10,621 nucleotides of DNA from NCBI GenBank assembly GCA_035626235.1, contig DASPOB010000076.1:1-10621 (forward strand), in the 5' to 3' direction. A program made the translations under genes and the position numbers. Below are positions 1 through 6,071 of the stretch, piece after piece (within the stretch, counting starts at the first letter, position 1; each line of letters opens with the position of its first letter). The stretch is from DATFYP01 sp035626235 (GTDB lineage: Archaea > Thermoproteota > Nitrososphaeria > Nitrososphaerales > Gagatemarchaeaceae). Below the pieces are notes generated by a model. The model was not told the DNA's origin. It searched no databases and saw only the letters and a list, made by a program, of their open reading frames with translations.

Positions 1-9
1 TCTCATAGG

Positions 10-312
10 TTGAAGAGCGACACCAGGGCACGGTCTCTCGCCAAGACGCTGGTCTACAGGGTTGCGGCCGTTCTGCTGCTGGCAGCAGTGACTTTCGTCT
101 TCACGGGCAACCTTGGCGAGACCACCTTCGTGACTGTGGTCTTCAACGCCGCCGGCGCAGCAGTCTACTACGGGCTTGAGAGGGCCTGGGACCGGACCGA
201 CTGGGGGCGGGAGACAGAACGCCTGGCTCAATATCCCTACGCGGCGATGCCCACTCGGGAGCCGCAAAAAAGGGTCCGCAACAACCTGATTGATGAACGC
301 AGCCCTGCCTAA
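10..312 (+). CDS. DUF2061 family small membrane protein
   Basis: A 100-residue protein with the DUF2061 layout: a short basic N-terminus with a TRARSLAKTLVYRV motif (residues 5-18), a hydrophobic segment at about 18-33 ending in FTGN, a second at about 38-54, and then YYGLERAWDRTDWGR (53-67). The last block matches the family's conserved 'YY-hER-W-R--WGR' signature. It is probably an inner-membrane protein with two helices; the family has no established biochemical role. The polar tail from about residue 68 is longer than in many relatives. The start used is TTG at 10. The frame is open to the window edge, so a start a few codons further left cannot be excluded. The stop TAA overlaps the stop of the convergent radical SAM gene. 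Family assignment is fairly sure; function is unknown. Confidence 0.82.
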   Translation: MKSDTRARSLAKTLVYRVAAVLLLAAVTFVFTGNLGETTFVTVVFNAAGAAVYYGLERAWDRTDWGRETERLAQYPYAAMPTREPQKRVRNNLIDERSPA

Positions 313-2150
313 TTCTCCCCGCTCCTGAAGAGGACCTCCGTCGTCGGGCGCTCTCCCGAATACACGTCTGTGTCATACCTTCCCGCCAACCGATACATGC
401 TGTAGGATGCTTCCTTCACGAGCCCGGCGACCAAGGCGAGCAGAAGGCTCGGACCGACCCTGAGCCCTCCTCCCGTGGGCCAGTCCAGCTCCCTCTTGCT
501 GAACAGGGTGTCCATCTTCGCGCTTTCTACGAGGTTCCGAATCTCCCTGAATGCTGCGTCCCTCTCTTCCTCGGGAAGGAGGGTCACCTCCTCCAATCGA
601 GCCAGCACCAGGCGAGCCGTCCTCTGTTGAGAAGAGACCCACCTGAACGTCTTCGCATCTATGATGCCGCGCCTGAACTTCAGCTCATTGAGCGCGGACG
701 CCACGTCGTAGCTGGCCGTGATGATCTGGTCCCTAGTCATCGCGTCTGTCTCGTAGGAGAGCACCGACCTCCAGGTCTGGAGGAGCAACGCCCTCCTGTG
801 GTCCTCCAGGGAGCGGTGGAAGCTTCTGCAGCCTTGACTGGGGTCTTCGAAAGCCTCGCAACCAGGGTCGAGAAACGGCCCCAGGGGCGAGACGAAGAAC
901 CGCAGTCGCTTGTCGGAGTCGAATCGGTCGAGGAGACGTTCGCAGTATGGGACGACGGACATCGCATCGTCGAAGCTTTGGTGGGGCAGGCCAGTCATGA
1001 AGAAGAGGTCGAGTCTGTTACAACCGCTGGAAAGGGCCCCCGAAATCGTCTCTTCGACCTTGGAGTTGGGGACCTGGAACTTCAGCCTGTCGAGGCTCCT
1101 GAGTCTCTCGAGGGGTGTTTCGATGGAAATCTGAAGGCTCCAGCTCCGCACGCTTTCCCTGACCACTTCAAAGAAACGGTCGTCCGCCGGATAGAACAGC
1201 TCGAAGATCAGCTCGTTCGTCACCTTCTCCCGTCTAAGGAGAGAGAAGAACCTCTCCGCCCTCTCGGTGCCCCCTATTCGCGGGTCGTGAATCAACATGA
1301 TGGGTCCGCGCGAGAAGAGCCTGATGGACCTGATGTCGGACACCAGCTTTTCGGGAGACCTGAAGGCCGGTTTGGTTCGCTGGCAGATCTCCTGGTAGGC
1401 CGACCGTGAGCCGCCGCACACCGAGCAGTCGAAGGAACACCCGCGGGCACCCAGGAGCATGGTTGTGGGGTGTTTCAGCCATCGCACATAGGGGGCTATG
1501 TCCTCCAGGCTGCGGTACTTGAAAACGGTCGTAATTGCGTACAGATAGTCTGGGACGTTGACATAGTCGATGTCCGATGGCACGAAGGTCAGCGGGTTGA
1601 CCATGACTTTTCCGTCCTGCCCCTTCCAGGTCAGGTTCTCCACCTTATCCAGCCCCTCCCCCCGACGCAGCGCGCTCAGGAGCTGCCTGCAGGGCTCCTC
1701 GGTCGAGTCTCCCCTGAGGACGAAGTCCACGAAGGGGTAGCCTACCAACTCTCGATGGTAGTAGCTCGAAGAAAGGCCTCCGTAGAGGACGTAGCTCTGC
1801 GGATGGAACCTCTTCACCAGCTCCCCGATGGCAAGGGCTCCCTGGGCATGGGGCAGCCAGTGAAGGTCAATCCCAAAGACGGTGGAGCGTAGGCCGCGGA
1901 TACGGCCGACGACGTCAAAGCGCGGGTCGCGGAGCATTCTGTAAGCGAGGTTGACGATCCTCACATTGTAGTGGTTCCTCCCGAGATAGGTCGCTATGCT
2001 CGTCATCCCGACCGGGTACATCTCGAACTCGTCTGTGGAGGGAACTGCATCCGCGACCGGCCCCATCATCATAGTCTTCTCCCGGAAATCGTAGACTGAG
2101 GGGGCGTGGAGCAGGGTGAGGTCCGTCCTGGTGACGTCAGCTAGGCCCAA
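309..2150 (-). CDS. B12-binding domain / radical SAM protein, Ta0216-like
   Basis: A 613-residue cytoplasmic protein. Residues about 8-165 resemble a cobalamin-binding Rossmann-type domain, opening with DLTLLHAPSVYDFREK and carrying GIDLHW near 93-98. Residues about 228-430 form the radical SAM barrel. GARGCSFDCSVCGG contains the CxxxCxxC cluster motif (C238, C242, C245) that binds a [4Fe-4S] cluster and S-adenosylmethionine. A C-terminal region of about 170 residues has no motif I can name. Order and length fit the archaeal B12/radical SAM family typified by Ta0216 of Thermoplasma (TIGR04190, from memory). Such proteins may do radical methylation or related chemistry, but the substrate is unknown. 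The start is TTG at 2150, chosen because AAAGGAGG lies 10 bases upstream and the family-like sequence begins almost at once. It is a single gene, convergent with the DUF2061 gene and divergent from the M20 peptidase. Class is secure; subfamily is likely. Confidence 0.87.
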   Translation of the reverse strand: MGLADVTRTDLTLLHAPSVYDFREKTMMMGPVADAVPSTDEFEMYPVGMTSIATYLGRNHYNVRIVNLAYRMLRDPRFDVVGRIRGLRSTVFGIDLHWLPHAQGALAIGELVKRFHPQSYVLYGGLSSSYYHRELVGYPFVDFVLRGDSTEEPCRQLLSALRRGEGLDKVENLTWKGQDGKVMVNPLTFVPSDIDYVNVPDYLYAITTVFKYRSLEDIAPYVRWLKHPTTMLLGARGCSFDCSVCGGSRSAYQEICQRTKPAFRSPEKLVSDIRSIRLFSRGPIMLIHDPRIGGTERAERFFSLLRREKVTNELIFELFYPADDRFFEVVRESVRSWSLQISIETPLERLRSLDRLKFQVPNSKVEETISGALSSGCNRLDLFFMTGLPHQSFDDAMSVVPYCERLLDRFDSDKRLRFFVSPLGPFLDPGCEAFEDPSQGCRSFHRSLEDHRRALLLQTWRSVLSYETDAMTRDQIITASYDVASALNELKFRRGIIDAKTFRWVSSQQRTARLVLARLEEVTLLPEEERDAAFREIRNLVESAKMDTLFSKRELDWPTGGGLRVGPSLLLALVAGLVKEASYSMYRLAGRYDTDVYSGERPTTEVLFRSGEN

Positions 2151-2160
2151 AGCTATTCTT

Positions 2161-2168
2161 CCTCCTTT
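2161..2168 (-). promoter_or_regulatory. Shine-Dalgarno site of the radical SAM gene
   Basis: On the minus strand the sequence AAAGGAGG ends 10 bases before the TTG at 2150. It is a near-perfect anti-16S match and decides the non-ATG start. A TATA-like CGTATAGAG lies further upstream (about 2199-2206), which would give a short leader that includes this site. Confidence 0.7.
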
Positions 2169-2337
2169 GTCCCGCCAAGAATCCGCCGAGGCCTACGCTC
2201 TATACGCTCTCCCCCTAATCGGCGCCACCCCCCTGGCGAGGCGTGATTTCCGTCGCTGTCCCGGAGAGAAGGCGGTGGAGGCGAAGACTTCGGAACGTGT
2301 GCTCGACCCCTGTCCCCGTCGTCGACACGAGCGAACA

Positions 2338-2348
2338 ACCTATGTAAT
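2338..2348 (+). promoter_or_regulatory. TATA-like box upstream of the M20 peptidase gene
   Basis: CCTATGTAAT is an A/T-rich island in GC-rich surroundings, centred about 23 bases before the ATG at 2368 and about 29 before the ATG at 2374. Archaeal TATA boxes sit about 26-27 bases before the transcript start, so the mRNA would begin within a few bases of the start codon. No Shine-Dalgarno is visible. This supports leaderless transcription and argues against the long upstream extension of the frame. Confidence 0.5.
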
Positions 2349-2373
2349 CGGGTTCCTAGCCGGGTTGATGCCA

Positions 2374-3606
2374 ATGAATTCCACAGACGGACTGATTCAG
2401 CAATTGGGGAGTCGCGTGGACAATGACTCAGACGCGATCCAGGACTTCTTCATGCGGATGCTCAGGGTCAACGCAGTGAACCCGAAGATGGGAGGCCCCG
2501 GCGAGTGGGAGCGCGCCAATTTCATTGAGGATTTCCTTCGAAATGAAGGATTCCCGGTCGAAAGAGTGGATGTGAACGACCCCGAAACCGGGAAGACGCG
2601 ACCTAACCTCTCGGCGAGAGTCGAAGGAAAGGGGCCGAAGAACCTGTGGTACGTCGCCCACATGGACACGGTGCCAGAGGGGAGCAAGGAGCTGTGGAAG
2701 ACGGACCCCTTCGAGCCGACGGTGCGGGACGGCAAGATATTTGCCAGAGGGGCCGAGGATAACGGCCAGGCGCTTGCCTCGTCACTCTTCGCGCTCCTAG
2801 AGCTCAGACGGGCGCGCGCCGAACTGCCGTTCAACGTAGGGGTCTGGCTGGTATCCGACGAGGAGTTCGGCAGCGTGTATGGGGTGAAGCACCTCCTCGA
2901 CCGCGGCCATTTCAGGAAGGACGACATCGTAATCGTGCCAGACTCAGGGACTCCCAATGGAGGCGACATCGAAATTGCCGAGAAAGGCTTGCTCTGGTTC
3001 AAGGTGACTACGACCGGGAAACAGGTTCACGCCAGCACCCCGGCCAAGGGGATGAACGCCCACAGGATAGGCATGAAGCTGGCCATCGACATCGACGAGG
3101 CCCTGCACAGGAAGTACACCGACGCGGACCAGATCTTCAACGAGCCGCGTTCGACATTTGAGCCTACGAAGGTGGAACAGAACGTTGCCAACGTCAATAC
3201 AATCCCCGGGCTCGACGTCTTTTGCTTCGACTGCAGAGTCCTGCCAAAAATCAGGCTGGAGGACGTCGTGTCGGACGTAGAGAGAATAATCGCCGAGTAC
3301 GAAGCGAGATACCACGCCCACGTCAGTCTGGACCTGATTCAGAAGGACAGTGCGGGACCCGCCACCTCGGAGACGAGCGAGGCGTCGACCCTCCTCGCGA
3401 GGGCAGTCCAGCGCACCACCGGCACAAGACCAAGGTTCGTGGGGATCGGAGGCCTGACCGTAGGAAACCTCTTCAGGAAAGCTGGAATCCCCACCGCTGT
3501 CTGGAGCACCATCGACGAGGTGGCCCACGAACCGAACGAATACTGCCACATCAAGAACCTGATTAACGACACGAAGGTTTTCGCCGCGCTCCCTCTCCTG
3601 GCATAG
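2374..3606 (+). CDS. M20 family metallopeptidase (ArgE/DapE-type)
   Basis: A 410-residue zinc-dependent hydrolase of the M20 ArgE/DapE/carboxypeptidase G2 group, which removes acyl groups or terminal residues from amino acids or short peptides. All expected ligands are present: HMD in YVAHMDTVPEG (H96, D98), bridging D129 in ARGAEDNGQ, the catalytic base and ligand pair E163-E164 in SDEEFGS, D190 in VPDSG, and H385 in AHEPNEY. The lid/dimerisation domain lies at roughly 205-320 and includes GKQVHASTPAKGMNAH. Length is normal for the family. The frame is open upstream to 2116, but that part has no homologous look. ATG at 2374 (or 2368) is preferred because the TATA-like box sits at leaderless spacing. 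There is no signal peptide, so it acts in the cytoplasm. DapE, ArgE and general dipeptidase roles cannot be told apart, and no biosynthetic neighbours point to lysine or arginine synthesis. Confidence 0.9.
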   Translation: MNSTDGLIQQLGSRVDNDSDAIQDFFMRMLRVNAVNPKMGGPGEWERANFIEDFLRNEGFPVERVDVNDPETGKTRPNLSARVEGKGPKNLWYVAHMDTVPEGSKELWKTDPFEPTVRDGKIFARGAEDNGQALASSLFALLELRRARAELPFNVGVWLVSDEEFGSVYGVKHLLDRGHFRKDDIVIVPDSGTPNGGDIEIAEKGLLWFKVTTTGKQVHASTPAKGMNAHRIGMKLAIDIDEALHRKYTDADQIFNEPRSTFEPTKVEQNVANVNTIPGLDVFCFDCRVLPKIRLEDVVSDVERIIAEYEARYHAHVSLDLIQKDSAGPATSETSEASTLLARAVQRTTGTRPRFVGIGGLTVGNLFRKAGIPTAVWSTIDEVAHEPNEYCHIKNLINDTKVFAALPLLA

Positions 3607-3909
3607 CCGATGGGCATCACAGTCATCGGGCCAGCCGAGCCCGCAAGCCCGCCTCCCGCAATCTGGCCCGCCAGGCTGAGGACACCCGCCGACAGATAGA
3701 CGACGCCAATCGTGGCGAAGGGAGCATCCATGACCATACTCAAGCAGACCGCAGGAATGGGACGGTGGCGGACAATCCCGTTGGATCGGGGCCGCAATTG
3801 CAAAGACGGCCCGCGTGTCCCGCGAGGCGCGAGTCAAGGCTCTCTCCTGGCGCTCCCCGGAAGGTCCCGAACCCCAGGGACGGTAGACCCTCGTAGGAGT
3901 GGCCCTCAT
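3603..3909 (-). pseudogene. Remnant of a major facilitator transporter (5' part)
   Basis: No intact gene lies here, but the minus strand carries two out-of-phase fragments that together resemble the first two helices of an MFS transporter. Fragment A runs from ATG at 3909 to about 3784 and ends in DTRAVFAIAAPI, like the start of TM1. Fragment B (about 3745-3603, another frame) reads MVMDAPFATIGVVYLSAG and GVLSLAGQIAGGGLAG, then SAGPMTVMPIGYA. This looks like TM2 followed by the MFS loop motif 'G-LaDr-Gr--v', here degenerate. The similarity stops at the 3' end of the M20 gene, and the remaining ten helices are absent. I infer a decayed, frameshifted and 3'-truncated transporter gene. It could also be a chance hydrophobic frame, but the TM2-loop resemblance makes that less likely. 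Confidence 0.5.
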
Positions 3910-3996
3910 TCTAAGCAAGGGGTGGCCCGCCCGTCAGGAAGGTCCCCGGGTGTTCCGGCAACGGCGGTGCAAGTGCGCAAGACGGACGAAGGCACC

Positions 3997-4020
3997 CGCG
4001 AAGGTCCCACCACCTTCGCG
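3997..4020 (-). terminator. Perfect 9-bp hairpin downstream of the 427-residue gene
   Basis: CGCGAAGGT (3997-4005) and ACCTTCGCG (4012-4020) are exact inverted repeats around a 6-base loop. The hairpin starts 16 bases beyond the TAG of the 427-residue gene. There is no following T-run on the minus strand, so it is not a classical intrinsic terminator. Archaeal termination relies mainly on T-tracts. It may mark an mRNA 3' end, a processing site, or only a local structure. Confidence 0.4.
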
Positions 4021-4036
4021 TCTCAGCTGCGGGGTT

Positions 4037-5320
4037 CTACCTCCTGTGTAGATTCTCTGCCGCCAGGAACGTCAAGCCACGCCTCGTCAGGGCTTCCGCC
4101 GTGACGTTCAGAGCGTCATGCTTGTCAAGGTAGTTCACCAGGAGCTTCGGCATCTGCCCCTTCTCCACGATTTCCTTCTTGGGGATGAAATAGTCGAGGA
4201 TGTCCGACGGATGGTCCCTCTTGCTTTCCGTAGAAGGGACACCCCCCTCATGCTTGGCGCCGATGTTCTTCACGTGGTCGGCGAGCTCGACAAGCTCGCC
4301 GGTTCGGTCGTAGGGCTGCCTTACGATGCTCTTGTACGCCTCAGTGATGTGGTGCTCCAGGCGGACCGCATCCTCGAAGTCAAGGTTCTTTCGCACGTAG
4401 GCGGCCAGCTCTATGGTCCCGTTGTCCACGGAATTGGACAGGTTGAATCCGACCAGAGGGCTCGATCCGTCGTCGCGGCTGAACAGCTTGGCAGCCATGA
4501 GGGTCCAGAGAATCGAGTAAGGGTTGTCGATTCCAAGGAAGACCGAGATCTTGAACTCGATGTCGATTCCTAGCTTGTGTAGCCAGTATCCCAGGAGAAC
4601 TGTCCCTGAGTTCATGTTCAGGACCTGCGACTGGCCGTATTCCGTATAGTAATGGAGGAACTCGTCGACCCACTTCAGCGAATATTCGTTCGGGACGCCG
4701 GCCCCTCCGAAATAGCCCGTGATGGTGTCAGGGCCTCCCAGATGGACATTGATCGGCTTGCCGTCTGCACCCGGCAGGGTCCCCTTCGTGTCGAGCGTTT
4801 GGACGTACGAGGCGCCGATTATCCGCATCGCAGCAGCGAAGGCTAGAACGTCTCCGTCCTCGACCTGCTCCTTCATCGAGCGGACCCTGATGTACCGCGC
4901 GGGCATAAGCTCCTTCTTCACTATCGACCTCTTCGCCTCCTCTATCAGCCACGGGAAGAAGTTGAAGGCACTGATTTCCAGGGTGACCGCGAACGACTCG
5001 TCGAACTTCATGGAGTCAGCCTTGCTCCCCAGGACCTTCCTTCTGTAATCGGGGACGCTGATGAAGGCTTGCCTGTCGCGCTGCTGCCTGAGCCATTCGA
5101 CGTCGCCGACAAATGGAGACTTGCTCTTCACCAGTCTGCCCATCAGCGCGTCGAGGTTGCCCGCTTCCCTGGCTTTGCGATTGATTTCCTGTGGTCCGCC
5201 GTACCTGTCGACGATTTCTAGTAGGCCATTCACCATTTGATTGTCCTTTCTGGTCAGAAGCTCGTTGATACCCTTCAGGCTCTCATCGCGTATCTTCAGG
5301 TTATCTCTCAGGTCAGTCAT
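4037..5320 (-). CDS. Conserved-looking 427-residue protein of unknown function
   Basis: I do not recognise this family. It is a soluble-looking protein with no signal peptide or membrane helix. Residues 1-65 look helical and polar. Residues about 110-300 alternate hydrophobic strands and helices in a way that could be an alpha/beta barrel. Its motifs look like active-site loops: INVHLGGPDTITGYFGG (190-206), VLNMNSGTVLLGYWLHKLGI (233-252), FLGIDNPYS (261-269), GFNLSNSVDN (291-300), EHHITEAYK (322-330), IGAKHEGG (353-360) and DHPSDILDYF (369-378). H193, H323, H324, H357 and H370, with acidic neighbours, could bind metal or a cofactor. ATG at 5320 is well supported by GGGGAGG 9 bases upstream. 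The reading is clean over 1.28 kb. It stands alone, so neighbours give no clue. The coding call is secure; an enzymatic role is inference. Confidence 0.85.
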   Translation of the reverse strand: MTDLRDNLKIRDESLKGINELLTRKDNQMVNGLLEIVDRYGGPQEINRKAREAGNLDALMGRLVKSKSPFVGDVEWLRQQRDRQAFISVPDYRRKVLGSKADSMKFDESFAVTLEISAFNFFPWLIEEAKRSIVKKELMPARYIRVRSMKEQVEDGDVLAFAAAMRIIGASYVQTLDTKGTLPGADGKPINVHLGGPDTITGYFGGAGVPNEYSLKWVDEFLHYYTEYGQSQVLNMNSGTVLLGYWLHKLGIDIEFKISVFLGIDNPYSILWTLMAAKLFSRDDGSSPLVGFNLSNSVDNGTIELAAYVRKNLDFEDAVRLEHHITEAYKSIVRQPYDRTGELVELADHVKNIGAKHEGGVPSTESKRDHPSDILDYFIPKKEIVEKGQMPKLLVNYLDKHDALNVTAEALTRRGLTFLAAENLHRR

Positions 5321-5329
5321 GACGGTATG

Positions 5330-5396
5330 CCTCCCCGTGCTGGTGGTTGTCTGGGTGACAAGACATGCCTGGTCCGATTCGGAGGTGACTTAAAGG
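5330..5396 (-). promoter_or_regulatory. Promoter and ribosome-binding site of the 427-residue gene
   Basis: On the minus strand GGGGAGG (5336-5330) lies 9 bases before the ATG at 5320. A TATA-like CCTTTAAG occupies 5396-5389. From that box the transcript should start near 5366, giving a leader of about 45 bases that contains the Shine-Dalgarno. The rest of the gap up to 5592, about 200 bases, shows no feature I can support. Confidence 0.5.
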
Positions 5397-5592
5397 AATC
5401 CACGCATGGAGTGGAGGCCTCGTTCAAACCGCTCGCAAGGCATCGGCCCGCCAGTGGGCAGATACCTGGCTTCGCGTCGTGCGGCCTGACCATGGTGGCT
5501 CCCAACCAACCGAGCTTCAACCTAATACCGTCGCCTGAGCTGCGACGCCTATTTACTCTTGCCAGGTCCCCGCGTCCTTCCCCCGCCTCCGG

Positions 5593-5943
5593 TCAGTCCC
5601 TCACAAAGTTGGGGACTTCTCGGGGGAGCTCGAAGGAGAATTCCACGAGGCCCGCCACCTTCCCCCGCTTCTTCCAGTGGCACTGGTAAACCAGCTTCTT
5701 TTTCGTTCCCCTTTCGACCGTGTACACGTTCGGTCGGCCCGACGCCATGACCTTCCTCAGCTTCGCCCGAGCATCCGGCGGATGGCAATCCAGGAGGCTC
5801 TTTCCTATCAGTCCCTTCCCCCCGTCCTTGGAACTCACTTCTGCTGACTCCTCATTCATGTATAGAATCGTGTACTTCCTGTCGCAGACCGTGACTGAAC
5901 AGGGGAGCCATTCGAACCATTCGAGGGATTCTGCGCTGGCCAT
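5593..5943 (-). CDS. Stand-alone PAS domain protein with CHPP motif
   Basis: A 116-residue protein made of a single PAS fold. It opens with WLPCSVTVCDRKYTILYMNE (12-31), the usual first PAS strands. GGKGLIGKSLLDCHPPDARA (41-60) and NVYTVERG plus KKKLVYQCHW (72-90) follow, and GLVEFSFELP (98-107) closes the sheet. The CHPPDAR block (C53, H54) matches a motif I know from PAS domains, including those at the end of DUF438 proteins, and may mark the ligand pocket. There is no kinase, cyclase or DNA-binding domain, so it would sense a small ligand or redox state and signal by protein contact. ATG at 5943 has no Shine-Dalgarno; a TATA-like CCTTAAGG at 5979-5986 predicts a short leader. It is divergent from the S9 peptidase across 128 bases. 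The fold is fairly sure; ligand and partner are unknown. Confidence 0.8.
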   Translation of the reverse strand: MASAESLEWFEWLPCSVTVCDRKYTILYMNEESAEVSSKDGGKGLIGKSLLDCHPPDARAKLRKVMASGRPNVYTVERGTKKKLVYQCHWKKRGKVAGLVEFSFELPREVPNFVRD

Positions 5944-6071
5944 TTCTTACGCTCGATTCAGCACGGCCGATTCAATCGCCTTAAGGCTTTCCGACATCCG
6001 AAATCTGGGGTGCAACCAGAGACCCGAAGCAACGCCTTTTACGGCCCGTTCCCGTGCGCCGCGAGTTAGAC

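Noticed and set aside
627..1409. 260-residue open frame on the plus strand
   Set aside because: It is antisense to the radical SAM gene, whose cluster motif and family sequence are unmistakable; the translation has no family resemblance.
2116..2373. 86-residue N-terminal extension of the M20 peptidase
   Set aside because: It is arginine- and proline-rich with no homologous look, overlaps the radical SAM start region, and lies upstream of the TATA-like box.
2944..3918. 324-residue minus-strand frame
   Set aside because: Most of it is antisense to the M20 gene. Only the part near 3784-3909 is of interest, as a transporter remnant.
3712..4104. 130-residue plus-strand frame in the gene-free stretch
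   Set aside because: It is rich in R, G, P and S, has no visible ribosome site or TATA box, and its end is antisense to the 427-residue gene.
5237..5689. 150-residue plus-strand frame
   Set aside because: It overlaps the start of the 427-residue gene and the end of the PAS gene in antisense and shows no protein-like pattern.
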